A DNA stretch of 64,000 bases from Bacteroidota bacterium (GCA_947453145.1 CANGFA010000003.1:54330-118329), one strand, 5' to 3'. Positions 10,236 to 21,973 are shown, counted from the stretch's first letter. The notes: generated by a model not told the origin, from the sequence alone. Made by a program: numbers and translations.

Positions 10236-11171
10236 TTGAAGACATTTGTATATTTTTTGCGATTGATTAGATGGCCTAATTTGATATTTATTTTATTAGC
10301 TGAAGTGTTATTTCATTTTTGTATTTATAAGCCTTTATATCCCAATGCGGGAGTAGAAGTGGATATTAATTTTTCTTTAATTGTATTGACTTATTTATTT
10401 ATTGCATCTGCTGGCTATATCATCAATGATTATTTTGATATTAATATTGACCAAGTAAACAAGCCTAATAAAGTAGTGGTTGGGTCTCATATCAATAGGC
10501 GTTGGGTTATATTTTGGCATCTGTTTTTTAGTGTTATGGGTATTTATGTTTCAACCATTGCTTTCCCATTTAAGCAATATTGGCATATTCATTTATCCAA
10601 CTTACTAACTATTTTATTGTTGTGGTTTTACTCCACCAATTTCAAAAAAGATTTTTTAGTAGGCAATGTGGTTATTGCCATCTTAACTGCATGGTCTATT
10701 GCAGTGGTTTATTTTTCCAAATTTACGATTCAGCAAATTACACACCCCAACATTAAGGATATTGCTAATTTTAGATTTGCAAAACTAATGGCACTTTATT
10801 GCGGGTTTGCTTTTATATTAACTTTAATAAGAGAAGCGTTAAAAGACATGGAGGATATGAACGGTGATCAAAAGTTTGGTTGTAAAACACTTCCTATTGT
10901 ATGGGGTTTAAAATCTACCAAAGTATACATTGGAGTTTGGTTAATAGTCGTCATTGCAATCCTTGCAATTATCCAATTGTATGTGATACCATTTGGATGG
11001 TGGTATAGTATTTTGTATTGTCTTTTATTTATTATTTATCCACTCATCTATGTTTTATTAAAATTGAAAACTGCCTATGCAAGTGCCGATTTTAAAAAAT
11101 TAAGTATGTATATTAAAATTGCCATGTTCTCCGGAATTTTATCTATGTTATTTTTCTATTTTTTATTATAA
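10236..11171 (+). CDS. UbiA-family prenyltransferase
   Basis: NDYFDINIDQVNKPNK and REALKDMEDMNGDQKFGCKTLPI Asp-rich motifs, many TM helices. Confidence 0.88.
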   Translation: MKTFVYFLRLIRWPNLIFILLAEVLFHFCIYKPLYPNAGVEVDINFSLIVLTYLFIASAGYIINDYFDINIDQVNKPNKVVVGSHINRRWVIFWHLFFSVMGIYVSTIAFPFKQYWHIHLSNLLTILLLWFYSTNFKKDFLVGNVVIAILTAWSIAVVYFSKFTIQQITHPNIKDIANFRFAKLMALYCGFAFILTLIREALKDMEDMNGDQKFGCKTLPIVWGLKSTKVYIGVWLIVVIAILAIIQLYVIPFGWWYSILYCLLFIIYPLIYVLLKLKTAYASADFKKLSMYIKIAMFSGILSMLFFYFLL

Positions 11172-11174
11172 CAT

Positions 11175-11762
11175 ATGGTAAATTTTATTTTAGCATCACA
11201 GTCGCCCCGAAGAAAATCTTTATTAGAATGGGCCGAAATAAAATTCGAAATTATCGTTTCTGATATAGACGAGTCTTATCCTAATTCATTACCCATTCAG
11301 CAAGTGCCTGAGTTTATTGCAAAAAATAAAGCGCTAGCGGTAGCTGAAATTATAGCAAAACAAGGGAATGCTCAAAATGAAAATTGTATTATTGCCGCAG
11401 ATACAGTGGTGGTATTAGCAAATGAAATTATTGGCAAACCTGCAGATAGAGCTGCTGCAATTGCATCTATCAAAAAACTGGCCGGAAAAACGCATCAAGT
11501 GATTACGGGCGTCTGTTTAATTCATAATAGCGGGATGGATTGCTTTTCGGAAGTTACAGATGTTTATTTTCATTCATTAACCAATGATCAAATTGCCTAT
11601 TATGTAGATAACTATAAGCCCTATGACAAAGCAGGTGCTTATGCAATACAAGAATGGATAGGAGTTGTGGGCATTGAAAAAATTGATGGTGATTTTTATA
11701 ACGTTATGGGATTGCCAGTTAGTAAGGTGATACAAAAAATAAAGCAGCTAGGTCTTTTATAA
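11175..11762 (+). CDS. maf: Maf-family nucleotide pyrophosphatase
   Basis: LASQSPRRKSLLEWA, AADTVVVL, YKPYDKAGAYAIQEW. Confidence 0.93.
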   Translation: MVNFILASQSPRRKSLLEWAEIKFEIIVSDIDESYPNSLPIQQVPEFIAKNKALAVAEIIAKQGNAQNENCIIAADTVVVLANEIIGKPADRAAAIASIKKLAGKTHQVITGVCLIHNSGMDCFSEVTDVYFHSLTNDQIAYYVDNYKPYDKAGAYAIQEWIGVVGIEKIDGDFYNVMGLPVSKVIQKIKQLGLL

Positions 11763-11775
11763 CTTTGCTGCTTTA
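11740..11775 (+). terminator. Possible terminator overlapping the 3' end of maf
   Basis: TAAAGCAGC … GCTGCTTTA 9-bp inverted repeat followed by A tract (T tract on the minus strand, downstream of OsmC). Confidence 0.5.
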
Positions 11776-11808
11776 AAAAAAGTTGCGTACTAGATTTTAT
11801 TTTAATAC

Positions 11809-12213
11809 TTACAGCCAATTAAAAGCAATATCTAATGCTACATCTGGATGCAAACTTCTTTCAACTGGACAAGTTCTTGCTACACGTTCCAAAATCTCTT
11901 TTGTTTTATCATCCAAATTTAATGAGGGGATGGTCACATGTGCAACAATTTTACCTATTCTTCTTGGATCGGAGACCATTACTTTAGTTACTTCTACTTT
12001 TGCACCATCTAATACAATATCCATGGTTTCAGCCTTAATGCCCATGGTGGTTATCATGCAAGCGCCCAATCCAGTCGCAATTAAATCGGTGGGTGAAAAT
12101 CTTTCTCCCTTTCCTTTATTATCTGTGGGTGCGTCTGTTTCAATTGCGGATCCACTTTGTAAATGAAGACATGTGGTTCTAAGGTTAGATTCATAAGTTA
12201 CGGTTGAGGTCAT
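11809..12213 (-). CDS. OsmC family protein
   Basis: FSPTDLIATGLGACMITTMGI, RTCPVERSLHPDV. Confidence 0.9.
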   Translation of the reverse strand: MTSTVTYESNLRTTCLHLQSGSAIETDAPTDNKGKGERFSPTDLIATGLGACMITTMGIKAETMDIVLDGAKVEVTKVMVSDPRRIGKIVAHVTIPSLNLDDKTKEILERVARTCPVERSLHPDVALDIAFNWL

Positions 12214-12302
12214 AATAACGGGTTTATTGATTTATGATTTCGGTAAAATTACAATATTATTCCCCTTCAATCTTGTATTTTTGCCAAGTTAATCAAGAAC
12301 GT

Positions 12303-13223
12303 ATGCAAGAATTACCCATCATCAATGCCGAGTCAACAGAGCGTTTAAAAAAGCCCGATTGGTTGAGGGTTAAATTGCCTATTGGAGAAAGTTATAAGCA
12401 TGTAAGAGGTCTCGTTGATAATCATAAATTACATACCATTTGTGAGAGTGGTAATTGCCCAAACATGGGTGAGTGTTGGGGAGAAGGTACGGCTACTTTT
12501 ATGATTCTTGGTAACATATGTACAAGAAGCTGTCAATTTTGTGCGGTAGCAACGGGACGTCCTAAGCCTGTTGAATGGGATGAACCACAAAGAGTAGCGG
12601 AGGCTGTTTATTTGATGAAAGTAAAACACGCTGTATTAACAAGTGTAGATAGAGACGAATTACCCGACGGTGGTTCCATTATTTGGGCCAATACCATTAA
12701 GGCCATTAAAGCCTTAACCCCTGAAACTACTTTGGAAACTTTAATACCTGATTTTAGAGGCATTCAAGAACAAATAGATCGCATTATAGAAGCTGCCCCA
12801 GAAGTAGTGAGTCATAATATGGAAACTGTAGAGCGCAATACAAGACGTGTGCGTGTGCAAGCAAAATATGACCGTAGCTTAGGGGTGTTAGAAGCTTTAA
12901 AAAAAGGAGGACGCCGTACGAAAACTGGATTAATGTTAGGAATTGGGGAAGAAAAACAGGAAGTAATAAAAACGATGAAAGACCTAGTAAATGTTGGATG
13001 TGATGTGCTTACTTTAGGTCAATATTTACAACCAACCAAAAAACATTTACCAGTTCAACGTTTTGTGCATCCTGATGAATTCGCTGAACTCAGACAAATT
13101 GGCTATGAATTGGGCTTTGATTATGTAGAGAGTGGGCCTTTGGTGCGTTCCTCTTATCACAGCGAAAAACATGTAATAGCAGGTTGGGGAAGAAACAAAT
13201 GGATGGAGGAGCAATCGAAATAA
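12303..13223 (+). CDS. lipA: Lipoyl synthase
   Basis: [13 protein letters not shown] and [10 protein letters not shown] Fe-S motifs; start [11 protein letters not shown] preferred over ORF-track 12234. Confidence 0.96.
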   Translation: MQELPIINAESTERLKKPDWLRVKLPIGESYKHVRGLVDNHKLHTICESGNCPNMGECWGEGTATFMILGNICTRSCQFCAVATGRPKPVEWDEPQRVAEAVYLMKVKHAVLTSVDRDELPDGGSIIWANTIKAIKALTPETTLETLIPDFRGIQEQIDRIIEAAPEVVSHNMETVERNTRRVRVQAKYDRSLGVLEALKKGGRRTKTGLMLGIGEEKQEVIKTMKDLVNVGCDVLTLGQYLQPTKKHLPVQRFVHPDEFAELRQIGYELGFDYVESGPLVRSSYHSEKHVIAGWGRNKWMEEQSK

Positions 13224-14174
13224 TTACTCCCACATCAATGCGGATGCGCCTAATATGGCTGCATCTGATTCTTTTAAATGACTAAATAAAATCTTCACTT
13301 TATTTTCAAATATTTCAATCACATTTGCTTCCATATGTTCTCTGGTAGGCTTTAAAATTAAATCGCCTGCCTTGGTTAAGCCACCAAATAAAATAATGGC
13401 TTCTGGGCTGGAGAACATCACAAAATTAGCTAAGGACATGCCTAATATCTTACCTGTAAATTCAAAAACTTCTTTAGCTACTTCGTCATCCTGTTGAGCT
13501 GCTTCAAAAACATCTTTAGAAGTTATTTTACCAGCCGCTATATTTCTTAATATACTGGGTCTATCTGTATCCCTTAAAATCTCCATAGCAGATTCTGCAA
13601 CCCCGGTGGCAGATGCATAACTTTCTAAGGAACCTTTTTTACCAGTGCCGGGATGTAATCTGCCGTCAGGAATAATAATAGTATGTCCTAATTCACCTGC
13701 AAATCCATCATGTCCATAAATTAATTGTCCATTGGCAACAATGCCACTGCCCACGCCCGTGCCTAAAGTAATCATGATAAAATCCTTCATGCCTTTAGCA
13801 GCCCCATACATCATTTCACCAACGGCCGCAGCGTTTGCATCATTTGTTAGTTTTACAGGGAGTTTAAATTTATCCTGCAACATTTTAGCAAAAGGAATAA
13901 TGCCTTTCCATGGTAAATTTGGAGCATACTCAATGGTACCTGTATAAATATTACCATTGGGTGCACCTACTCCAATACCTTTAATACGTCCTACACCACC
14001 TACTTTTTCAATGAGCTCTGAGAGTTTTTCATAAAGCTCATCAATATAAGTGTGCACTTGTTCGTGTGTATTGGTTGCCATCGAGCTGGAGTGTAGTACA
14101 TTGCCGTCTTTGTCTACAATACCATACTTGGTTCCAGTCCCACCAATATCTACTCCTATAACGTATGAATCCAT
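13224..14174 (-). CDS. ROK-family glucokinase-like sugar kinase
   Basis: GVDIGGTGTKYGIVD, NDANAAAVGEM, TLGTGVGSG. Confidence 0.9.
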   Translation of the reverse strand: MDSYVIGVDIGGTGTKYGIVDKDGNVLHSSSMATNTHEQVHTYIDELYEKLSELIEKVGGVGRIKGIGVGAPNGNIYTGTIEYAPNLPWKGIIPFAKMLQDKFKLPVKLTNDANAAAVGEMMYGAAKGMKDFIMITLGTGVGSGIVANGQLIYGHDGFAGELGHTIIIPDGRLHPGTGKKGSLESYASATGVAESAMEILRDTDRPSILRNIAAGKITSKDVFEAAQQDDEVAKEVFEFTGKILGMSLANFVMFSSPEAIILFGGLTKAGDLILKPTREHMEANVIEIFENKVKILFSHLKESDAAILGASALMWE

Positions 14175-14219
14175 TTTTCTGTTTTTAATTAATCAAATAA
14201 AAATGAGCACACCTAATTA

Positions 14220-15911
14220 TTAGTGTCCACCTATTGCTTCTGTTTCTTCATAATTAATACCTTGCTTTTTTAATATGCCTTTCACAGCTACCGCAAAGAA
14301 TAAAATATAGGCAAAGCAAGCAACAGGCACCCAGAATGAATTATGAATACCGCTTCCTGCAACTGCATTTTGAGATGACTGTAAAAAATCAGATAATTTC
14401 CCTTGAATTGGAGGGATAATACCACCTCCCAAAATCATCATAATTAAAAAAGCAGCACCTTGTGTTGTGTATTTACCTAATCCTGCAATAGATAATGCAA
14501 AAATAGAAGGCCACATAATAGAACATGCAATACCGCCCGTTAAGAAAGCATAAATCGCTAAATCGCCTTTGTTGAAAATGCCAATTAACATAGCAGCAAT
14601 TCCAATCACACTAAATATTAATAAAGTTTTTGCTGGCTTGTCTTTACTTAAGAAGAATGCTGCAATTTGTATTCCAATACACACCACATACATATATAGT
14701 GGACTCATGTCATACTGTGCAATACTATTAGCACCAATTACAATTCCAAATGCAACCAATGGTACTATAACAGTCAATAATTTTTTAGTATTATTTTTAA
14801 ATTCAAATGCAGCAATGGCACCTGTCCAACGGCCAATCATCATACTTCCCCAATACATGGAAATATAAGGTGCAATTTTTGAAGAAGGAATACTTCCAAA
14901 ATCTTGTTGCTTTAACAATTCTCCTAAATTGGAACCAATGGCAACTTCAACACCTACATAAACAAATAAGGCAAGCATTCCCAAAACTAACTGTGGATAT
15001 TTCATTGCGCCCCAACCATTCTCGTTCTTTTGTGCAGAAAAATTTGCATAGAGTAAACCTACCACTACGGTTGCCAATGCACCAAACAACCATTTTAATC
15101 TCATTGTTTCAATTTCTAATTTTTTTACTGGGTCCGTAATGGTTGCTGGGTCAATTTTATAACTGTTAAAAATGGGAACAAACATAATAATTAAAACACC
15201 GGTCATCATTAGTAATAAATAAAGTGCTTTGTTGGCTGGCTCAATTTTTTCTTCACTTATACCAGAAGGTACTTTTTTAGAAAAATGGAACAAGGCCGCA
15301 GCAGCTAAGAATAAACATCCAGCGGCACTATATAAAATAACTACTTTACTAAGACTTAATGCAGCAATTTGGTCATCGGTAATGGCAGCTGCAGTTCCAA
15401 ACAAAGCAAAGGCAACTACTATGGGCCCGATAGTGGTACCAAAAGAATTAATACCACCCGCTAGATTTACACGACTAGCACCTGTGCTTTCATCGCCCAA
15501 AGCAATAGCAAAGGGTTGGGCAGCAGTCTGTTGTAAAGAAAATCCTAAAGCAACAATAAATAAACCAACTAACATGCCGGTAAAAGTATTTGCATTCACC
15601 GCAATAATCATTGCAGCTGCTCCAATAGCGGAAAACAATAAACCATAAACAATACTTTTTTTATATCCCCATTTACCCACCAGGTCTTTTCCACCAAATG
15701 CACCATAGGCAAATAAGCCTAGTGCTCCAAGGTAGTAAGCAAGATAAAAGGCAAAGTCTACTAGCTGACTTTGAAACTGATCTAAATGAAACTTGTGTTT
15801 ACAAAATGGGATAAATACACTATTGCTTGACGCAATAAAACCCCAGAAAAAGAATACTACAATAAGGGTACTTAACGCACCGGTGTTGGTAGGTTTTTTG
15901 GCTTGGCTCAT
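14220..15911 (-). CDS. MFS sugar permease, FHS (fucose/glucose-galactose permease) type
   Basis: [46 protein letters not shown]-terminus, 12+ TM. Confidence 0.85.
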   Translation of the reverse strand: MSQAKKPTNTGALSTLIVVFFFWGFIASSNSVFIPFCKHKFHLDQFQSQLVDFAFYLAYYLGALGLFAYGAFGGKDLVGKWGYKKSIVYGLLFSAIGAAAMIIAVNANTFTGMLVGLFIVALGFSLQQTAAQPFAIALGDESTGASRVNLAGGINSFGTTIGPIVVAFALFGTAAAITDDQIAALSLSKVVILYSAAGCLFLAAAALFHFSKKVPSGISEEKIEPANKALYLLLMMTGVLIIMFVPIFNSYKIDPATITDPVKKLEIETMRLKWLFGALATVVVGLLYANFSAQKNENGWGAMKYPQLVLGMLALFVYVGVEVAIGSNLGELLKQQDFGSIPSSKIAPYISMYWGSMMIGRWTGAIAAFEFKNNTKKLLTVIVPLVAFGIVIGANSIAQYDMSPLYMYVVCIGIQIAAFFLSKDKPAKTLLIFSVIGIAAMLIGIFNKGDLAIYAFLTGGIACSIMWPSIFALSIAGLGKYTTQGAAFLIMMILGGGIIPPIQGKLSDFLQSSQNAVAGSGIHNSFWVPVACFAYILFFAVAVKGILKKQGINYEETEAIGGH

Positions 15912-16060
15912 AATAATCGTTAGTTTAATCGTTGGTTTATCTAAAAATAAGGTTCCGTAAAATACTTAAAAAAATCATTAAACAGTCATTTTTGTAGCTG
16001 AAAAATGGGGTTGGAATTATAAGGACAATTTTGTAAATTGAAGATTAATTAACTTAATGT

Positions 16061-17476
16061 ATGGTTATTGTCCATGTTAGTGCAGAATGTTATCCAATGG
16101 CAAAGGCGGGAGGCCTTGGTGACGTGGTTGGTGCTCTTCCTAAATACCAACAAAAAATGGGTGATGAAGCCTTGGTAGTGATGCCTATGTACAAAACTAA
16201 ATTTCTAGAACAAAAGGAATGGGATGTGCATTTTAAGGGCAAAGCTAATTTAGGAAATTGGTTCTTTGACTTTACGATTATAAAATTAAAATCATCTCAA
16301 CTTGGATTTAATTTATACTTAGTTGACATTAATGGATTATTGGATAGACCCAAAATTTATGGCTATACCGACGACAATGATCGTTTTATTGGATTTCAAA
16401 TTGCAGTGGTGAATTGGCTGTCCCATTGGGCAACGCAACCTGATGTGGTGCATTGTCATGATCATCAAGCAGGATTGGTTCCTTTCATGATGAAGTATTG
16501 TTATGATTATCAAAACTTACAAAATGTAAAAACAGTATTAACTATTCACAATGCTCAATACCATGGTGCAATGGGTTGGGATAAAAGTGTTCTAATTCCT
16601 AAATGGGATACCTGGAAACATGGACTTTTAGAATGGAATAATAGTATTAATCCTTTGGCCACAGCGGTAAAATGTGTAGATAGGGTTACCACGGTGAGTC
16701 CAACTTATATGCATGAATTAAAATTGCATAGTAATGGGTTAGAATCTTTATTTGAATATGAACAAGGAAAATGCATTGGTATTTTAAATGGTATTGATAA
16801 TGAAGTTTGGGATCCAGCTAAAGATCCTATGATGCCTTTTAATTATGCTGTCAAAGATTTCGAAACTGGCAAAAGGAAAAATAAAGAAATAATTTGTACT
16901 AGATACAATTTAAATATAAACAAACCTCTAATTGTTTTTATTGGAAGATTAGTGGGTGAAAAAGCAGCAGATATTTTACCAGGTGCCATACAGCATGCAT
17001 TGGATAAAACCAATTGTGGGGCTAATTTTTTAATGATTGGTGCAGGAGATACAGCAGTAGAGTCTGCTTTAAATTATTTAGTACAATTGTATCCAGGCGA
17101 TTATAATACATTCATTGGTTATGATGAAAAAGTAGGTCATGAAGCCTATGCTGCTGCCGACTTTTTATTAATGCCTAGCAGAGTAGAACCTTGTGGACTC
17201 AATCAAATGTATGCTTTACGCTATGGTACCATACCCATGGTGAGAGATACAGGTGGACTGCATGATACGGTAGTGGATATGGGAGTACCCGGTGGTTTTG
17301 GTATTCAATTTTTACAAGCATCGGAGGAAGATATAGTTTTCGCTATCGAGAGAGCAATAAGTGTATTCAAAGATAAATCGCAAATGAAAAAAATGATTAC
17401 ACAATGTATGTTAATCGATCATAGTTGGGATGCGGTGGTAAAGGAGTACAAAAATGTTTATGAATCAATTGTTTAA
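16061..17476 (+). CDS. glgA: Glycogen synthase
   Basis: VSAECYPMAKAGGLGDVVGALPKY, HCHDHQAGLVP, MPSRVEPCGLNQMYALRYGTIP. Confidence 0.95.
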   Translation: MVIVHVSAECYPMAKAGGLGDVVGALPKYQQKMGDEALVVMPMYKTKFLEQKEWDVHFKGKANLGNWFFDFTIIKLKSSQLGFNLYLVDINGLLDRPKIYGYTDDNDRFIGFQIAVVNWLSHWATQPDVVHCHDHQAGLVPFMMKYCYDYQNLQNVKTVLTIHNAQYHGAMGWDKSVLIPKWDTWKHGLLEWNNSINPLATAVKCVDRVTTVSPTYMHELKLHSNGLESLFEYEQGKCIGILNGIDNEVWDPAKDPMMPFNYAVKDFETGKRKNKEIICTRYNLNINKPLIVFIGRLVGEKAADILPGAIQHALDKTNCGANFLMIGAGDTAVESALNYLVQLYPGDYNTFIGYDEKVGHEAYAAADFLLMPSRVEPCGLNQMYALRYGTIPMVRDTGGLHDTVVDMGVPGGFGIQFLQASEEDIVFAIERAISVFKDKSQMKKMITQCMLIDHSWDAVVKEYKNVYESIV

Positions 17477-17492
17477 AATATAAATTTAGAAT

Positions 17493-18776
17493 ATGGCAAA
17501 TTTTGCTAAAGAAACAGTGTCCATTATTTTAGGAGGAGGGGCAGGCTCGAGGTTATCACCTTTAACAGCAAGGCGATCAAAACCTGCAGTACCTATTGCA
17601 GGCAAATATCGTTTAGTAGATATTCCAATTAGTAATTGTATTAATAGCAATTTGAACAGAATTTTTGTGTTGACGCAATTTAATTCAGCATCCCTTAATC
17701 AGCATATTAAAAACACCTATCATTTTAGCGCTTTTAGTTCGGGCTTTGTGGACATTTTAGCAGCGGAGCAAACACCAGATAATCCGGGATGGTTTCAAGG
17801 CACTGCGGATGCGGTAAGACAGTCTTTGAGACATTTGGATAAAATGGATTTTGAATACGTGCTAATATTAAGTGGAGACCAATTGTATCAGATGGATTTT
17901 AGCAAGATGATTGAGGCACATAAAAGTAGCGGGGCAGCATTAAGTATTGCAACCATTCCTGTAGGCGACAGAGAAGCGCCAGAATTTGGTATTTTAAAAT
18001 CGAATGATGAAAATGTAATTACTTCCTTTATAGAAAAACCTCAAAAAGAATTACTCCCAGAATGGACTAGTGATACAGGTGAAGCCATGAAAGCACAAGG
18101 AAGAAATTATCTAGCTTCTATGGGAATTTATGTTTTTAATAAAGAAATTCTATATAAATTATTAAATGAAGTGCATGCAAGTGCAACCGATTTTGGAAAA
18201 GAAATTATTCCAGATTCTATTGCACACTATAAAGTAATTAGTTATCAATACGACGGCTATTGGACCGATATTGGAAATATTTATTCCTTCTTCGAAGCTA
18301 ATATTGCATTAACAGACGAAATTCCTCCATTTAATTTATTTGACAGCACTAAAACGGTATATACACGTTCTAGGATGTTGCCGCCAGCAAAAATTAGTGG
18401 CACGCAAATTAATCAAGCACTAGTAGCTGAAGGTTCTATTATTCATGCAGCTTCCATTACCAAGTCTGTAATTGGAATCAGATCAAGAATTGGGAAGGCT
18501 ACTGTTATTAAAAATAGTTATATCATGGGTTGTGATTACTATGAAACGATAGAGCAAATAAATTCAAAAAATGAAAATGGTCAACCCATCATTGGTATTG
18601 GGGAAAGATGTATCATTGAGGATGCCATTGTAGACAAAAACTGTTCTATTGGCAATGATGTAATTATTAGAGGTGGGCCCCATTTGGAAAAAACAGACCA
18701 CCCATTATATACCATCAAAGACCATATTGTAGTCATTAAAAAAGGAGCCATTATACCCAATGGTTTTGTTATCTAA
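17493..18776 (+). CDS. glgC: Glucose-1-phosphate adenylyltransferase
   Basis: ILGGGAGSRLSPLTARRSKPAVPIAGKYRLVDIPISNCINS. Confidence 0.96.
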   Translation: MANFAKETVSIILGGGAGSRLSPLTARRSKPAVPIAGKYRLVDIPISNCINSNLNRIFVLTQFNSASLNQHIKNTYHFSAFSSGFVDILAAEQTPDNPGWFQGTADAVRQSLRHLDKMDFEYVLILSGDQLYQMDFSKMIEAHKSSGAALSIATIPVGDREAPEFGILKSNDENVITSFIEKPQKELLPEWTSDTGEAMKAQGRNYLASMGIYVFNKEILYKLLNEVHASATDFGKEIIPDSIAHYKVISYQYDGYWTDIGNIYSFFEANIALTDEIPPFNLFDSTKTVYTRSRMLPPAKISGTQINQALVAEGSIIHAASITKSVIGIRSRIGKATVIKNSYIMGCDYYETIEQINSKNENGQPIIGIGERCIIEDAIVDKNCSIGNDVIIRGGPHLEKTDHPLYTIKDHIVVIKKGAIIPNGFVI

Positions 18777-18790
18777 TAAATTTAATAAAT

Positions 18791-20140
18791 ATGAATACGG
18801 CCTATACAGGTGAAAAAAAGAATTTAAATTTTTGGCAAATTTGGAATATGTGTTTTGGATTTTTTGGAATTCAATTTGGCTGGAGTTTGCAAATGAATAA
18901 TATGAGTGCCATTTATGAATTTCTAGGCGCTAAGCCAGAGGATATCCCTGGCTTATGGCTAGCTGCACCCATGACCGGATTAATCATACAACCAATTATT
19001 GGTTATTGGAGTGATAGAACATGGCACCCTAAATTAGGCAGAAGACGTCCTTTCTTTTTAATTGGCGCCATTTTAAGTTCGGCATTGTTATTTGTTATGC
19101 CTAATTCACCAACTATGTGGATGGCTGCTGGCATGTTGTGGATATTAGATTCCAGTATTAACATTACAATGGAACCCTTTAGGGCTTTTGTGGCGGATAA
19201 TTTAAATGACAAACAAAGGTCGCTTGGTTTTTCCATGCAAAGTATGTTTATAGGACTTGCTTCATTTATTGCAGGGTATCTACCTCAGGTTTTAGCCAAA
19301 TGGTTCAATGTTTCTAGGGATAAATTAAATGGCTCAAAAATTCCTGAAAATATTTTATTGTCTTTTTATATAGGAGGAGCAGTTTTTTTTGTTGCTGTTA
19401 TGTATACCATATTCAAAAGCAAGGAATATCCACCTACACCTGTGAAAAATGAAAATAATCAAGAAAATAAAGTTTCTGTTTTATCTGAGATATTTAGCTC
19501 CATTAAAAATATGCCTGTTCAAATGAAACGATTGGCAATGGTTAATTTTTTAACATGGCCAGGTTTGTTTTTAATGTGGTTTTATTATACGCCAGGTGTT
19601 GCCAGACAATTATTTCATGGGGACGACAAAAGTCCAATCAAAGCGATACAGGATGCGTATACCCTGGGTGTGGAACATGCAGGCGCAACCTCTGCCATTT
19701 TAAATTTAGTAACATTTGGCTTTTCATTTACTTTGGCTTTTTGGGTAAGTAAATTAGGTAAAAAATATACACATGCAATGTGTTTAATATTAGGAGGTAT
19801 AGGGTTAATATCGGTTTATTTTATAACTAACCCTGCTAACTTATATATTAGTATGGCGCTCGTAGGTATTGCCTGGGCTTCCATTTTATCCATGCCATAT
19901 TCTATGTTAGCTGGTTATATCCCAGAACAAAAAATGGGTATTTATATGGGCATATTTAATTTCTTTATTGTGTTACCAGAAATTATTGCGTCCTTGTTTT
20001 TTGGGAAAATCATGACTAGCTATTTAGACAACAATCGTTTATTAGCCGTATTAATTGGTGGGCTTTTACTTATTTTTGCCAGTATTGTATGTATTTTAAT
20101 TATTAAAGAAGAATATCAACCGAATGAAAAGGATATTTAG
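18791..20140 (+). CDS. MFS transporter (GPH/SUT-like, probable alpha-glucoside carrier)
   Basis: GFFGIQFGWSLQMNNMSAIYEFLGA, YWSDRTWHPKLGRRRPF; 12 TM. Confidence 0.85.
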   Translation: MNTAYTGEKKNLNFWQIWNMCFGFFGIQFGWSLQMNNMSAIYEFLGAKPEDIPGLWLAAPMTGLIIQPIIGYWSDRTWHPKLGRRRPFFLIGAILSSALLFVMPNSPTMWMAAGMLWILDSSINITMEPFRAFVADNLNDKQRSLGFSMQSMFIGLASFIAGYLPQVLAKWFNVSRDKLNGSKIPENILLSFYIGGAVFFVAVMYTIFKSKEYPPTPVKNENNQENKVSVLSEIFSSIKNMPVQMKRLAMVNFLTWPGLFLMWFYYTPGVARQLFHGDDKSPIKAIQDAYTLGVEHAGATSAILNLVTFGFSFTLAFWVSKLGKKYTHAMCLILGGIGLISVYFITNPANLYISMALVGIAWASILSMPYSMLAGYIPEQKMGIYMGIFNFFIVLPEIIASLFFGKIMTSYLDNNRLLAVLIGGLLLIFASIVCILIIKEEYQPNEKDI

Positions 20141-21971
20141 TGCCATCGCGTTTTTATTTATTGCGTTTACCAATATCGTAGCACAAAATATAGAGGCGTA
20201 TCCTACTAATTGGTTTGTGAATATGAACTATAGTAAGGTGCAGGTTTTGTTAAGGTGTACTACTGCAGATTATAGAACAGCAAGTGTAAAAATAAATTAC
20301 CCAGGCATTATCTTAAAAAAAATACATCCCTTTGAAAACGGACATTACATTGCAGTTGACCTTGAAATTAGTGCAAATACAAAACCAGGCAATGTGACTT
20401 TTGCTATTGTAGCAAATGGGACAACGAGTTATTTTAATTGGCCATTACTTCCAAGAAGAAAAGATAGAGGAATCAAATTCGCCCAAGGATTAACGTCTTC
20501 AGATTTAGTTTATTTTTTAATGCCCGACAGATTTAGTAATGGCGATTCAACTAATGATAAAATTCCAGGACTCAAAGATCAGTCTTTAAATAGAGGAGAA
20601 ATTTTTTTAAGACATGGGGGTGATTTACAAGGCATAGCCAATCACTTGGATTATATGCAAAAATTAGGGGCTACTACTTTATGGATGACTCCTGTTGTTG
20701 AAAATGATATGCCAGATAGAACAGAACATGGCTATGCGGTGACAAATAATTATAAAACAGAAAGTAGGTTTGGAGGAGATAAAGCGTATTTGGCATTAAG
20801 CGATAGTTTGCATAAAAAAGGGATGAAATTAATTCAGGACATCGTTTACAATCATTTTGGAAGGTTTAATTTTTTAGTACAAGATGCACCAGATAAAAAC
20901 TGGGTACATCAATGGCCTACATATACGCAAACACATTACAGAGAACAAGCTACGTTTGATCCTTATCACTCCCAAGTTGATGCTAAACGAATGATTGATG
21001 GATGGTTCACCACAGAGATGCCAGATATTAATCAGGAAAACCCAATGGTTGAAAAATATTTAACGCAAAATGCCATTTGGTCTGTTGAAACTTTTGGGGT
21101 GGATGCATTTAGGGTTGACACGTATAAATATTGTAATATGGAAGTCATGAATCGTTTGAATAAAGCTTTATTAGATGAGTATCCTAGCATATTTACGTTT
21201 GGTGAATGCTGGGTAGACGGTGTTGCTTCTCAAGCCTATTATGTAGAAAACAATTTAAACCTACCTTTTAAAAGCAATTTAAAAGCAACTTCTGATTTTA
21301 GTTTATTGTTTGGTGGTATTATTCCTGCTTTAAACGAATCCAATGCTTGGTCGAATGGAATTATAAAATTATATAGCACTTTGGCAGCTGATTTTATGTA
21401 TAAACAAGCCAATAACAATGTAATTTTCTTAGACAATCATGATATGACCAGAATACATTCTTCTTTAGGTGAAAGTATACCAAAGACTAAAATGGCTTAT
21501 GCATGGTTGTACACTTGCAGAGGAATTCCTCAATTATATTATGGATCTGAATTATTAATGAAAGGAATTTCCAATCCCGATGGGTGGGTAAGATTGGATT
21601 TCCCAGGTGGATGGGCAGGGGATAAGAAAAATGCCTTTACAGAGACAGGGTTAACCAACGAGGAGTCCGATTTTTTACATTATGTTCAAAAACTTGGCGC
21701 TTATCGCATAAAATCATCTGCCCTTAAAACTGGGAAAATGATGCAATATATACCCGAGGATGGTTTGTATGTTTATTTTAGATATGATAAAAATCAAACG
21801 GTGATGTGTGTGATGAATACGGATACAAAATCAAGAAATGTAAAAATGTCTAAGTATACTGAGCGAACAGATAACTATACAGGAGGAAAAGATATTATTT
21901 CAGGGAATACAATTGGGTCTGAATTTTCTATTCCTGCGATGAGCATGCAAATAATAGAATTAACTAATTAA
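20124..21971 (+). CDS. Glycoside hydrolase family 13 (neopullulanase/cyclomaltodextrinase-like), exported
   Basis: Signal peptide; LIQDIVYNHFG, VDAFRVDTYKY, FTFGECW, FLDNHDMTR. Confidence 0.92.
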   Translation: MKRIFSAIAFLFIAFTNIVAQNIEAYPTNWFVNMNYSKVQVLLRCTTADYRTASVKINYPGIILKKIHPFENGHYIAVDLEISANTKPGNVTFAIVANGTTSYFNWPLLPRRKDRGIKFAQGLTSSDLVYFLMPDRFSNGDSTNDKIPGLKDQSLNRGEIFLRHGGDLQGIANHLDYMQKLGATTLWMTPVVENDMPDRTEHGYAVTNNYKTESRFGGDKAYLALSDSLHKKGMKLIQDIVYNHFGRFNFLVQDAPDKNWVHQWPTYTQTHYREQATFDPYHSQVDAKRMIDGWFTTEMPDINQENPMVEKYLTQNAIWSVETFGVDAFRVDTYKYCNMEVMNRLNKALLDEYPSIFTFGECWVDGVASQAYYVENNLNLPFKSNLKATSDFSLLFGGIIPALNESNAWSNGIIKLYSTLAADFMYKQANNNVIFLDNHDMTRIHSSLGESIPKTKMAYAWLYTCRGIPQLYYGSELLMKGISNPDGWVRLDFPGGWAGDKKNAFTETGLTNEESDFLHYVQKLGAYRIKSSALKTGKMMQYIPEDGLYVYFRYDKNQTVMCVMNTDTKSRNVKMSKYTERTDNYTGGKDIISGNTIGSEFSIPAMSMQIIELTN

Positions 21972-21973
21972 TC

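Noticed and set aside
10786-10805. Second sigma-54-like motif TGGCAC…TTGC in the UbiA-family gene
   Set aside because: Spacing is 4 rather than 5 nt and it lies inside coding sequence.
11783-12166. 127-aa + strand ORF opposite the OsmC gene
   Set aside because: The minus-strand OsmC product has clear family motifs; this is a frame shadow.
14569-15648. + strand ORFs antisense to the FHS permease
   Set aside because: Antisense shadows of a hydrophobic-protein gene; no start context or homology signal.
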